Assembly (NCBI GenBank): GCA_030066085.1
Contig: JASJCI010000035.1
Span: 1-64,000 of the forward strand
From: Gammaproteobacteria bacterium
Lineage (GTDB): Bacteria > Pseudomonadota > Gammaproteobacteria > GCA-001735895
Direction of reading: 5' to 3'
DNA: 64,000 bases
Numbering within the stretch: position 1 is the first letter of the stretch; every line of letters starts with the position of its first letter. A program made the position numbers and the translations under genes. Under the pieces are notes generated by a model. It saw nothing but the letters and a program-made list of their open reading frames with translations. It was not told the DNA's origin and searched no databases. This document shows positions 55,904 to 64,000 of this stretch, in pieces.

Positions 55904-57172
55904 ATGTCCGCACAACCTGAACTGAACTACTCATCCGAGGCCGGGTTTACCGTCCCGCCGCGGCTCGAAATTCCGGACACGCTGGCGGCGGGACCCGGAC
56001 CGGGTAACACCGATCCGCGCGTGCTGCAGGCCTTCGCCGAGGCCGGGGTCGCCGATCACATGCAGGCCGACGTCGTGCGCGGCATGCGCGAGGCCAAGCA
56101 AATGCTGCGCGAGGTGTTCGGTACCAAAAACGCCTACACTTTCGCCGTCGTCGGCACCGGCTGGAGCGCGCTCGACTGCGCCTTCACGCCGATCCTGCCT
56201 GGTGACACCGTGGTGACTTTCGTCAACGGCACCTTCAGCGGTATCGACGATCTCAACATCCGCATGAAGGCATCCAGCCGCGAAGACCTGGCCGCCAGCC
56301 CGATGGATCCGAAACCCGCCAACGTGATCACCGTGCAGGTTCCGCACGGCCAGTCGGTCACCGCCGAAATCATCGAGGCCGCGCTTGCCGAGCACAAGCC
56401 CATGTGGGCCTGCATGGCGCACTGGGAAACCGGCAGCGGTCGCATCAACGACGTGCAGGGCTTCAACGACGCCTGCGCGAAGCACGACGTCATGGGTATC
56501 GTCGACTGCGTCTCGAGCCTCGGTATCGCCGATTTCGACATCGACGACTACCCGGCGATCACGACCTGGGCCTCGTGCCCGCAGAAGGGTATTCTCGGCC
56601 TGCCGCTGACCTACGCGCCGATCAGCTTCAACGATCGCGTGATCGACCTGATCAAGACCCGCGGTTGCCCGTCCTACGACCATCACCCGATCCTCGATGG
56701 CAAGCACTGGGGTATCGTCGACGGTGAAGACGTCGAGACCGCGGCCTACCATCGTACGCACTCCGGTTACGCGGTGGCATCGTTCCACGAAGCGCTGCGG
56801 CTGTTGCTGCAGCACGGCCGCGCACAAAAGGCCGCGGACTACGCGTTTTACGAGCAGGGGCTGCGCAACGCGGTCGAAAGCATGGGCTGCCGGGTCACGT
56901 CGAACATGACCAGCCTGGTGGTATTCAACCTGCCGCAAGCTTTCGAAGGACAGGAAAAGGACCTGGTCAACGGCTGCCGCGCCGAGGGTTTCGCGATCTG
57001 GCCGACGCTGTCCGAGCCGACCCAGATCCGTATCGGTATCCTGAACCAGCTGACCCCGGAAGCGATCAACGACATCGTCGGCCGTTTCGCCGACGCGATG
57101 ATCAAGCTCGGGGTAGAGATCGACAAGAACGTGATCATGGACGATCTCGACAGTTATCTCGCGAGCCGCTAA
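55904..57172 (+). CDS. Class V aminotransferase (alanine/serine/aspartate-glyoxylate type)
   Basis: The 422-residue fold-type I PLP enzyme has GPGPGNTDPRVLQAF (30-44), the cofactor Asp in VDCVSSLG (200-207) and the PLP lysine Lys228 in CPQKG. The family moves amino groups between glyoxylate and alanine, serine or aspartate. With malate synthase G, an IclR regulator and bhc-like genes near, it is a candidate for the aspartate-glyoxylate aminotransferase step (BhcA), but its sequence is not clearly BhcA. The GGAGACGAGAG region before the ATG is a usable ribosome site. Confidence 0.85.
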   Translation: MSAQPELNYSSEAGFTVPPRLEIPDTLAAGPGPGNTDPRVLQAFAEAGVADHMQADVVRGMREAKQMLREVFGTKNAYTFAVVGTGWSALDCAFTPILPGDTVVTFVNGTFSGIDDLNIRMKASSREDLAASPMDPKPANVITVQVPHGQSVTAEIIEAALAEHKPMWACMAHWETGSGRINDVQGFNDACAKHDVMGIVDCVSSLGIADFDIDDYPAITTWASCPQKGILGLPLTYAPISFNDRVIDLIKTRGCPSYDHHPILDGKHWGIVDGEDVETAAYHRTHSGYAVASFHEALRLLLQHGRAQKAADYAFYEQGLRNAVESMGCRVTSNMTSLVVFNLPQAFEGQEKDLVNGCRAEGFAIWPTLSEPTQIRIGILNQLTPEAINDIVGRFADAMIKLGVEIDKNVIMDDLDSYLASR

Positions 57173-57195
57173 CTGCAGGGCTCTGCTTCAGCCCG

Positions 57196-57222
57196 ACGCC
57201 GGCCTCGTGCCGGCGTTTTTTT
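57196..57222 (+). terminator. Rho-independent terminator after the aminotransferase
   Basis: ACGCCGGC (57196-57203) pairs with GCCGGCGT (57209-57216) around a 5-base loop, followed by a T-run. Confidence 0.93.
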
Positions 57223-57261
57223 ATGGGCTTTTGTGAGCAAAGCGAGCAATCACCCTATATT

Positions 57262-57945
57262 CGTCATCCCGCTTCGGCGGACCGCCGCGCAAGGCTGCGC
57301 GCCCCGGCGGGGATCTTGCGAAAACGCCATTGTCCCCGCCCGAGGGTGCCGGGCCGCCGTTACTATTTCCCGCGTCTGTCCGGGCGCCTGCGGCCCCCGG
57401 CCTTTAGGCCGCCGGAAATAGTAACGGCAGCCCTCGGCCACTAGCGTCCGGATTTTTTGGCGGACAGCCAGGCCCCATCGCGCTGGGCCGTCATTGCGAG
57501 ACCCGCAGTGCCGCAGCAATCTCCCGCAATAGCTACACCCCGTCATCCCCGCGCAAGGCTGCGCGCCCCGGCGGGGATCTTGCGAAAACGCCATTGTCCC
57601 CGCCCGAGGACGCCGGGCCGCCGTTACTATTTCCCGCGTCTGTCCGGGTGCCTGCGGCCCCCGGCCTTTAGGCCGCCGGAAATAGTAACGGCAGCCCTCA
57701 GCCACTAGCGCCCGGATTTTTTGGCGGATAGCCAGGCCCTATCGCGCTGGCCCGTCATTGCGAGACCCGCAGTGCCGCAGCAATCTCCCAAAACCGTCAT
57801 CCCCGCGCAAGCGGGGATCTTCCGAAAACGCCACAGTCCCCGCCCGAGGGCGCCGGGCCGCCGGTAGTATTTCCTGCGTCTGTCCGTGTGCCTGCGGCCC
57901 CCGGCCTTTAGGCCGCCGGAAATACTACCGACAGCCCTGCTCGTA
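57262..57945. repeat. Triple repeat (240-264 bp period) with covarying palindrome arms
   Basis: Three copies of a unit with GTCATCCCCGC-type ends, a 15-bp palindrome arm pair and a CGTCATTGCGAG...GCAATCTCC link. Arm pairs are 57356-57370/57414-57428, 57620-57634/57678-57692 and 57860-57874/57918-57932. Copies 1 and 2 share GCCGTTACTATTTCC with its exact complement; copy 3 has GCCGGTAGTATTTCC, and the other arm changes to match at both altered pairs (one mismatch elsewhere). The inner GGCC-TTTA-GGCC hairpin is kept in all. The stretch 57173-58304 contains no gene. Confidence 0.92.
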
Positions 57946-58117
57946 TTGTTCATGATTCGACAGGTTGATGCTTTTGTCTCAGTTCCGCGGCGCAGGCATT
58001 AGCGTTTCATCTTTACAAGAGGCGCGATAGTGCCTCCGTAAGTTACTAGAATCATGTAGTGCGCTGGAAATTCATTCGCTCCGCACATCTCTTCGACGGA
58101 AGAAGTACGATTGCGAA

Positions 58118-58226
58118 GGAGGGTGCCGGGATTTCCTGCGCGGGGCGTCGCGCGACAGGGATGTCGCGCGCGAGCCTACAGGGATGTATTTACGGCGTAC
58201 CCGCGCAGGGAATCCCGGTACCCTCC
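58118..58226. repeat. Long imperfect palindrome (27-bp arms), same type as 43-189
   Basis: Positions 58118-58144 and 58200-58226 are inverted copies with two mismatches. The interior has a GTCGCGCGAC/GTCGCGCGC stem and ACAGGGATGTA, the same core as in the element at 43-189. It lies at the 3' side of the RND permease gene. Adjacent gap 57946-58117 shows nothing recognisable. Confidence 0.85.
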
Positions 58227-58304
58227 CCGGCGCGATCTCGAAGCCTGGAGCAAGTGTGGTGCTGTATTGATGCCCTCGTAAACAGGTGTGGAGGCAAGCG
58301 GATA

Positions 58305-61300
58305 TCAGCGACCGGTATCGGTTAACGGGTCGGTAGTGCCCGCGGCCGGGTCCGCCGACGGCGGGCGACCGGCGAAGTTGAGGCAGGCCACGGTCAGCGC
58401 CGGCAGAAAAGTCAGCGTGACGATCGCGGTGCCGACCAGGCCGAACAGCACGATGACGCCGAGCCCGCGGTAGAGCTCGGTGCCCGCTCCGGGAATCAAT
58501 ACCAGCGGTGCCAGGCCGCAGACCGTGGTCAGCGTGGTCATCGCGATCGGTCGCAGGCGCACGGCAACCGCGTCACGCACGGCCTCGACCGCGTTCATGC
58601 CGGCCTCGCGAAAGTTCAGCATGGCCTGGTGCACGATCAGGATCGGGTTGTTGACCACGGTGCCCATCAGGATCAGGAAACCGAGCATCGTGATCATGTC
58701 GAACGGCTGCTGGATTGCATTCATACCGAGCAGCGGCAGCAGCGCGCCCGCCGCGTTCATCAGCCACAGGCCGACGATACCGGACGCGATACCGAGCGGT
58801 ATCGTGGTCATGATCAGCAGCGGGTAGCCCCAGTGCGCGAGGATGGCCACCAGCACCAGAAAGATGATCGCCAGCGCAATGGCATAGTTGGTGGTCAGTG
58901 ACTCGCGCGTGGCCTGCAGGGCATCGGTAGCGCCGGAGATCAGGATCTTGACGTTGCTCGGGATCTCACCGGCCTGCCGCAGGTGGCGCACCACGTCCTG
59001 CTTGACGATGCCGAGGCCGGTTTCGAGCGCGATGTTCTCCGGCGGAATGATCGACAGCGTGACCGTGCGTCGACCGTCGACGCGGCGGATATTGCTGGTA
59101 TCGACCGACTCGACGACCTGCGCCAGCGAGGATAGCGGCACCACCGCGTTGGCCGGCGTGTAAATCGGCAACTGCTCCAGCCGGTCCAGCGGTGTGCGCG
59201 CGCCATCGCTGCCGTAGAGGTAGATATCGATCTTGTCGTCTTCGATGAAAAACTCGTCGACGTAGGCGCCGTCGGTCAGCGCGGCGACGGTAAAACCCAT
59301 GTCGGCGCTGGACAGGCCGGTTTGCGCGAGCCGTTCCCAGTAGGGCCTGATCTCGACCATCGGCTGCGACAGGGTCAGGGACCTCGGCTGGGAACGGACG
59401 CGGGGCCGATCCATGACTTCGCGTGCGCGCGCCTCGATCGTGCCGGCGACGCGGTAGATCTCTCCCAGCGCCGGTCCCGAGATATCCAGCGTGATGCTGC
59501 GCGTGCCGCCGCTGTTGGAAGTGATGATGGAACCGCGCGTAACGAATGAGCGCATGCCGACATAGGATTCGAACTTGCGCTCGACGGCATCCATCAGGTG
59601 CCGGATATCGCCGGGGTCCTTGGTTTCCGCGATCACGAACAGGCGCGTGGCCTGCACGCTGACATTGAGATAGCGCAGCGCGGGCACCTCGGCATCGCCG
59701 CGCTGAAACGCAGCGGGTTCGTCTTGCAGGAATGGCAGCAGATAATCCTGCAGCTCGTTGGCGACCCGCGTCATGGTTTCGAGGTTGTAGCCGGTCGGTG
59801 GCGCGAGGTTGGCGAACATCTTGGGCTCCTCGCCCTCGGGCAGGTACTCGGCCGGCGGGGTCAGGTAAACGATGATCGCGGCGCACAGGCCGACCACGCC
59901 GGCAATCACGCCGACGCGGCGCGTGCCGCTCGCAATCATCCAGCCGACGCCGCCGGTGAGAGCATCGCGCCAGCGCGCGGGCCTTGCCTCGCTGAGCGCG
60001 GCACGATCGAAAACCTGCACCGCGGCGGCCGGGATCACCGCGATCGCGATCAGCATAGACGCGATGATCGACGCCGAGATCGCGATCGCGACGTCCGAGT
60101 ACAGTTGCCCCGCCTCCTGTTCGATGAAGGCGATCGGCACGAACACCAGCACCGTGGTCAGCGTCGATGCCAGCACCGCCGGCCACACGCGGCGCACGCC
60201 ATCGACCGCGGCCTGCCAGCGATCCAGCCCCCGCCGCCAGGCCTGTTCGATGCTCTCGAGCACGACGATGCTGTTGTCGAGCGTCATACCGATCGCAAAC
60301 GCGACACCCGCGAGTGAAATCACGTTGATCGTGCGCCCGGCGAGAAACAGACCGGCAAACGCGGCGATGGTGCAGACCGGGATGCCCATCACGCCGATCA
60401 GCGTGACCTTGAAGCGGCGCAGGAACAGGAACATGACGAAACTGGCGAGCAGGGCCCCGATCAGCAGGTTGGTCCAGACATTTTTCAGCGAGGATTCGAC
60501 ATAGCCGACGTCATCCGCCAGCAGTCGCATCTGCATCCCGGCCGGGTTCAGCAGGTCACGGTTGAGTTCGTCGACCAGCAGCATCATGCGGCGCTTGATG
60601 TCGATTACGTTGGAGCCGGCCTGGCGGCGCACCGACATGCCCAGCGCGGCGCTGCCGTTGGTGTAGAAGAAGCGGTTGATTTCGAAATGGCCGAGGCTGA
60701 CCTCGGCGACCTCGCCCAGTCGCAGGTGCGCGTCGCCGCTGGTATCGATGATGACCTGCTCGAGATCCTCGACATCGTCGAAGCGCCCGATAGTGCGCAG
60801 CAGGTAGCGCCGTTTACCGGACTCGATTTCGCCGCCGGAGACGTCACGATTGCGTTCCCGAATAGCGCGCCGGACCTGGTCCAGGGTCAGGTTGCGCTCG
60901 GCCAGGCGCGCCGGGTCGACGCGCACCTGGATCTGGCGCGGCGCGCCGCCGTAGGTCGAAACCTCGGAGACGCCGGGTACGGTTTCCAGGCGCGCGGCGA
61001 CGTTGTCGCGGACGTAATCCTGCAGCGGCGCCATGTCGAGATTGCGCGGGTTGCCGGGCAGCGGCGTGACGCGGAAGAACATGAACGAATTGGACGAAAA
61101 CGAGGTCGCGAAAATGCGCGGCTCATCGACATTGTCGGGGTAATCGGACACCCGGTTGAGCGCATTGATTACGTCGATCAGCGTATTGTTGAGATCGATA
61201 CCGAACGGGAATTCGAGCTCCATCCACGCGCGGCCGAAAGACGCCGACGACACGATGCGCTGCAGGCCCGGCACGCTGCGCAGCTGTTCTTCCTGCTCGA

Positions 61301-61487
61301 TCAGGATCTCCTTTTCCACGTCCTGCGGCGTCGCCCCGGGCCAGATCGTGCGAATTGAAATCGTGCGTACCTCGAGATCCGGGATCATCTGCACCGGGAT
61401 GCCCGAGGCGGCAACCAGGCCGAGCACGGTCACGATCAGGGTTGCGACCGCAACCAGGATACCGCGCCTGACGAGTCGTTCGAACAC
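58305..61487 (-). CDS. RND efflux permease (HAE-1 type)
   Basis: The 1060-residue inner-membrane pump has the N-terminal helix, two large periplasmic loops and the 12-helix core of the AcrB/MexB-like family; ...TLDNSIVVLESIEQAWRRG carries the conserved Asp of the proton relay near residue 405. It exports drugs or small organic molecules; the substrate is unknown. It follows the membrane-fusion gene by 4 bp. An outer-membrane TolC-like gene is not adjacent. Confidence 0.92.
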   Translation of the reverse strand: MFERLVRRGILVAVATLIVTVLGLVAASGIPVQMIPDLEVRTISIRTIWPGATPQDVEKEILIEQEEQLRSVPGLQRIVSSASFGRAWMELEFPFGIDLNNTLIDVINALNRVSDYPDNVDEPRIFATSFSSNSFMFFRVTPLPGNPRNLDMAPLQDYVRDNVAARLETVPGVSEVSTYGGAPRQIQVRVDPARLAERNLTLDQVRRAIRERNRDVSGGEIESGKRRYLLRTIGRFDDVEDLEQVIIDTSGDAHLRLGEVAEVSLGHFEINRFFYTNGSAALGMSVRRQAGSNVIDIKRRMMLLVDELNRDLLNPAGMQMRLLADDVGYVESSLKNVWTNLLIGALLASFVMFLFLRRFKVTLIGVMGIPVCTIAAFAGLFLAGRTINVISLAGVAFAIGMTLDNSIVVLESIEQAWRRGLDRWQAAVDGVRRVWPAVLASTLTTVLVFVPIAFIEQEAGQLYSDVAIAISASIIASMLIAIAVIPAAAVQVFDRAALSEARPARWRDALTGGVGWMIASGTRRVGVIAGVVGLCAAIIVYLTPPAEYLPEGEEPKMFANLAPPTGYNLETMTRVANELQDYLLPFLQDEPAAFQRGDAEVPALRYLNVSVQATRLFVIAETKDPGDIRHLMDAVERKFESYVGMRSFVTRGSIITSNSGGTRSITLDISGPALGEIYRVAGTIEARAREVMDRPRVRSQPRSLTLSQPMVEIRPYWERLAQTGLSSADMGFTVAALTDGAYVDEFFIEDDKIDIYLYGSDGARTPLDRLEQLPIYTPANAVVPLSSLAQVVESVDTSNIRRVDGRRTVTLSIIPPENIALETGLGIVKQDVVRHLRQAGEIPSNVKILISGATDALQATRESLTTNYAIALAIIFLVLVAILAHWGYPLLIMTTIPLGIASGIVGLWLMNAAGALLPLLGMNAIQQPFDMITMLGFLILMGTVVNNPILIVHQAMLNFREAGMNAVEAVRDAVAVRLRPIAMTTLTTVCGLAPLVLIPGAGTELYRGLGVIVLFGLVGTAIVTLTFLPALTVACLNFAGRPPSADPAAGTTDPLTDTGR

Positions 61488-61491
61488 GGGA

Positions 61492-62595
61492 CTAGTCGCC
61501 GCTCGCGCTGTCGACTTCGCGCGCGATCACGACCTGCCGGTCGCGCAGCGATTCATTACCGCGTACCACCACCCTTGCGCCTGCCGCCAGTCCGCTGGTG
61601 ATTGCGACCTGGCCGTCGAAACCGGGCCCGGTCGACACGCGTTGCTCGCGCACGCGCGTACTGTCGCCGTCCTGCTCCGCGATCCAGACCGTCACTCGCC
61701 CGTCGGGGTGGCGGATCAGCGCGTCGCGCGGCACGACGATACCGCTGGAGTCGCCCTCGATGCGCAGCAGCGCGCTGGCCGACATGCCGGGTGCCAGCCG
61801 CAGGTCCGACTCGAGCAGCGCGACGCGCAGCAGGAAGGTCCTGCTGACCGGGTCGGTTACCGGCACCAGGGTTGCGATACGCCCGGCGAAACTCTGCCCG
61901 GGAAAGGCGTCGAGTGACACCGTCAGGCGAGCCGACCGCTCGAGCCTGGCGTAGACCGACTGGGGCGCCTGGAAATCGATTACCAGGTTGTCGAGTGCCA
62001 CCAGTTCGACCACGGTCTGGCCGGGTTGAATCCATTCACCACGCTCGACATGCTTGCGGCTGACCAGCCCGGCGAAAGGCGCGCTCAGCTGGTGGCGCTC
62101 GATCTGCGCGGCCTGGCGCTGCTGCTCGGCTTGCGCGCGCCGCAGTTCGGCGGTATCGATACGTACCTCGGCGACCAGCGATTCGGTGACCGAGACGCTC
62201 TGGTTCTGACCCAGGCGGCGTGCCTCGGCCAGCCGCCGCTCGGCATCCTCGAGCTCGTGGCGTGCCTGCTCGGTCGAGGCCTGCGCCGCCGCCAGCGACA
62301 GGGTTTCGAGCTCGTCGTTGAGCCGCAGGATGACGTCGCCCGCGCGCACGCGGTCGCCCAGTTCGACCTGCACCGAATCGACCAGGCCGCTGACCTCGGT
62401 CGACAGTTCGGCCGTGCGCGGCGATACCACGCTGCCGCTCAGCGAAACCTCCTCGTACCAGGCGGACTGCTCGGCGACGCTGACCAGTACCACCGGGCCT
62501 TCCTGCTGGGCCAGGGCCGTGAACGCGAGCAGCAGGCTCGTCGCCGACAGGGCGCGAAGCGGACGTTGGAGGATCGACAGGAAGTTCGGGTTCAT
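61492..62595 (-). CDS. RND periplasmic adaptor (membrane fusion protein)
   Basis: The 367-residue protein has a signal peptide ending near AQQEGPV, a biotinyl-lipoyl-like first part (VSGLVDSVQVELGDRVRAGDVILRL), a helical hairpin and beta-barrel region (APFAGLVSRKHVERGEWIQPGQTVVEL). It links the RND permease to an outer-membrane channel. Confidence 0.92.
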   Translation of the reverse strand: MNPNFLSILQRPLRALSATSLLLAFTALAQQEGPVVLVSVAEQSAWYEEVSLSGSVVSPRTAELSTEVSGLVDSVQVELGDRVRAGDVILRLNDELETLSLAAAQASTEQARHELEDAERRLAEARRLGQNQSVSVTESLVAEVRIDTAELRRAQAEQQRQAAQIERHQLSAPFAGLVSRKHVERGEWIQPGQTVVELVALDNLVIDFQAPQSVYARLERSARLTVSLDAFPGQSFAGRIATLVPVTDPVSRTFLLRVALLESDLRLAPGMSASALLRIEGDSSGIVVPRDALIRHPDGRVTVWIAEQDGDSTRVREQRVSTGPGFDGQVAITSGLAAGARVVVRGNESLRDRQVVIAREVDSASGD

Positions 62596-62673
62596 CGGTT
62601 ACGCGCTGGTAATGCAAGACGCATAAACTAACACCCCGCCGGGCAAATGGCGATTACCAGGCGGCGGGCCGAT

Positions 62674-63822
62674 TCAGCAGGATCGTCCGCGAGCGCTGAC
62701 CGGCCACAGGCACTCGACCCGGCCGCCGCGAATGCCGACGTACCAGTCGTGCAGGTTACAGGTGGGATCGCAGTGCCCGGGCACCAGCCGGAGGCGATCG
62801 TTCAGCTGCAGCCGGTTGCCCGGATCGGCCAGCACGCCGTGTTCGTCGGAAATGTCGACGTATTCGATATCGTCGGCGCCGTGGACCCTGGGCAGGCCCG
62901 ATTCGGCGCTCATGACCTTGAGGCCGGCGTCGCAGACCGCGAATCCCGGGCGTGCCACCGACATCACCGCGGTCAGCACGAACAGGCTGTTGCTGAACTC
63001 GGCCAGCCCCCGGCCGTCGGCGTCGCGCACGCGCTGGTAGTCCGCGTCCATGAACACGTAGGAACCGCACTGCAGCTCGTTATAGACACCCGACCCGGCT
63101 TCGAACGGGTAACTGCCGGTGCCGCCGCCGGCAACGATGTCGCAGTGCAGGCCGGCGGCCGCCAGTGCCTCGACCGTGCTACGCGCCAGGTCGGTCGCGG
63201 CGGTGATTGCGCCGGCGCGCTCGGCATGATCGCGAATGTGCTGCGCGGCACCCTGGTAAGCCTGCAGACCGCTGAATTTCAGCCCCGCGGCGGCGTCGAT
63301 TTTACCCGCGATAGACACTGCCGCCGGGCCCGGCTGGACCCCGCAGCGGTGCGCACCGCAGTCGATTTCGAGCAGGCATTCGAGCGTCACGCCGTGCTTT
63401 TGCGCCGCCGCCGACAGCGCGTCTACATTGTTCGCGTCATCGACGCAGACCAGGATCCGGGCGCGCGTCGCAAGCGCTGCCAGGCGGTCGATCCTGGCCG
63501 GGTCGACGACCTGGTTCGAGACCAGGATATCGACGATGCCGCCATCGACCAGGGTTTCGGCCTCGGCGACCTTCTGGCAGCACAGCCCGCAGGCGCCGCC
63601 GTGTTCGACCTGGTAGCGGGCGATGTCGACCGAGCGGTGCGTCTTGGCGTGCGCGCGCAGGCGCACGCCCGCATCACTGAGCCGGTCGCGCAGGGTCGCT
63701 ACATTGGCTTCGAAGGCGTCGAGATCGACGATCAGTGCCGGTGTCGCGATCTCGTCCGTCGACATGCCGATGCGGGCAGGGATATCGAGTCCGACCACGG
63801 GTTCGACCTCGCGCGACGACAT
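62674..63822 (-). CDS. bhcC: PLP-dependent 3-hydroxyaspartate aldolase-like (DSD1/BhcC family)
   Basis: The 382-residue alanine-racemase-fold enzyme has the PLP lysine in RAHAKTHRSVD (about 56-66) and the C-terminal metal-binding LVPGHCDPTCNLHDWYVG. DSD1-family members include D-threonine aldolase and BhcC, which splits or forms erythro-beta-hydroxyaspartate from glycine and glyoxylate in the beta-hydroxyaspartate cycle. The similarity I see to BhcC, with WPVSARG at the end, and the adjacent dehydratase favour BhcC. D-serine or D-threonine turnover is an alternative. The ATG follows the stop of the dehydratase gene directly (TAAATG). Confidence 0.75.
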   Translation of the reverse strand: MSSREVEPVVGLDIPARIGMSTDEIATPALIVDLDAFEANVATLRDRLSDAGVRLRAHAKTHRSVDIARYQVEHGGACGLCCQKVAEAETLVDGGIVDILVSNQVVDPARIDRLAALATRARILVCVDDANNVDALSAAAQKHGVTLECLLEIDCGAHRCGVQPGPAAVSIAGKIDAAAGLKFSGLQAYQGAAQHIRDHAERAGAITAATDLARSTVEALAAAGLHCDIVAGGGTGSYPFEAGSGVYNELQCGSYVFMDADYQRVRDADGRGLAEFSNSLFVLTAVMSVARPGFAVCDAGLKVMSAESGLPRVHGADDIEYVDISDEHGVLADPGNRLQLNDRLRLVPGHCDPTCNLHDWYVGIRGGRVECLWPVSARGRSC

Positions 63823-64000
63823 TTATTTACACCCCGGGCATTGCCTGATATCGACGTTGCCGCCGGTCAGGATGACGCCGACGCGTTTGCCGGCGAAGCG
63901 CTCGCGGTGCTGCAGGATCGTCGCCAGCGCCACCGCCGACGAGGGCTCGATGATCAGTTTCATGCGCTGCCAGGTCAGGTACATCGCATCGATAATATCC
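63823..64000 (-). CDS. bhcB: Serine/threonine-dehydratase-family C-terminus, BhcB-like (partial at window edge)
   Basis: Only the last 58 residues lie in the window. They contain EPSSAVALATI and GVILTGGNVD, the C-terminal motifs of the fold-type II PLP ammonia-lyases (threonine dehydratase, serine racemase, threo-3-hydroxyaspartate ammonia-lyase). In BHAC loci bhcB is next to bhcC and converts beta-hydroxyaspartate to iminosuccinate. It directly precedes the bhcC-like gene with no gap. The rest of the gene and bhcD, if present, lie beyond 64000. Confidence 0.75.
   Translation of the reverse strand, partial: DIIDAMYLTWQRMKLIIEPSSAVALATILQHRERFAGKRVGVILTGGNVDIRQCPGCK

Noticed and set aside
55904-57172. 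Calling the class V aminotransferase BhcA outright
   Set aside because: The family fits, but the parts of the sequence that I can compare do not match BhcA closely, so only the broader family is claimed.
57262-57945. A CRISPR array
   Set aside because: The repeat units are over 200 bp, only three copies exist, the links are not spacers and there are no cas genes.

Overview
The window looks like chromosomal DNA of a high-GC, aerobic, probably marine gammaproteobacterium. Support for this comes from the ubiquinone genes (ispB, ubiA), the rplU-rpmA-obgE block, a zur-type Fur gene, the Na+-pumping oxaloacetate decarboxylase oadGAB, malate synthase G, and the many short palindromic repeats of the GTCATCCCCGC type. 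I could not place it below class. No rRNA, tRNA, CRISPR array or insertion sequence was seen.

Layout. 0.2-10.9 kb is mostly housekeeping: a homocysteine methyltransferase, ispB, ATP sulfurylase, zur, a SulP transporter, rplU-rpmA-obgE-proB, an FMN reductase and a DODA dioxygenase. 10.9-17 kb holds two LysR genes, an EamA exporter, rubredoxin, a gamma-carbonic anhydrase, ubiA and small signalling or membrane genes. 17-41 kb is a methylated-amine and one-carbon island. It contains a GbcA-like Rieske oxygenase, a flavin reductase fused to a Nudix-like domain, and a seven-gene corrinoid operon (corrinoid protein, DUF1638, a virulence-factor-family protein, a Cys-rich MTHFR_C protein, MetF, methyl-THF:corrinoid methyltransferase, RACo). 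It also contains a non-pyrrolysine MttB-family methyltransferase between two GlxA/AraC regulators, two GMC dehydrogenases, a sarcosine-oxidase-like FAD enzyme, a MalY-type PLP enzyme and an arsR-arsI pair. 41-51 kb carries a VIT/vWA surface protein, oadGAB, a ThDP enzyme, a GAF-GGDEF cyclase and a transporter. 51-64 kb is a glyoxylate region: malate synthase G, a PanE-like reductase, an IclR regulator with a clear operator, a class V aminotransferase and, after a repeat cluster and an RND efflux pair, genes resembling bhcC and bhcB of the beta-hydroxyaspartate cycle (bhcB cut by the window edge).

How the parts may work together. The MttB-family enzyme would move a methyl group from a quaternary or tertiary amine to the corrinoid protein. 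The methyl-THF methyltransferase would pass it to tetrahydrofolate, RACo would repair oxidised corrinoid, and MetF with the Cys-rich protein would oxidise methyl-THF to methylene-THF. The remaining skeleton could be finished by the Rieske, sarcosine-oxidase-like and glyoxylate enzymes. The substrate, glycine betaine or a relative, is an inference from the neighbours.

Most notable observations: (1) the corrinoid protein has a strongly acidic N-terminal tail, while the MttB-family enzyme, the methyl-THF methyltransferase, RACo and a homocysteine methyltransferase 20 kb away all carry Arg-rich terminal tails, which suggests a charge-based docking system; (2) the corrinoid operon leader can form a 9-bp stem that hides its ribosome binding site; (3) a triple repeat at 57.3-57.9 kb has palindrome arms with paired compensatory changes; (4) the glyoxylate region looks like a gammaproteobacterial version of the beta-hydroxyaspartate cycle locus.
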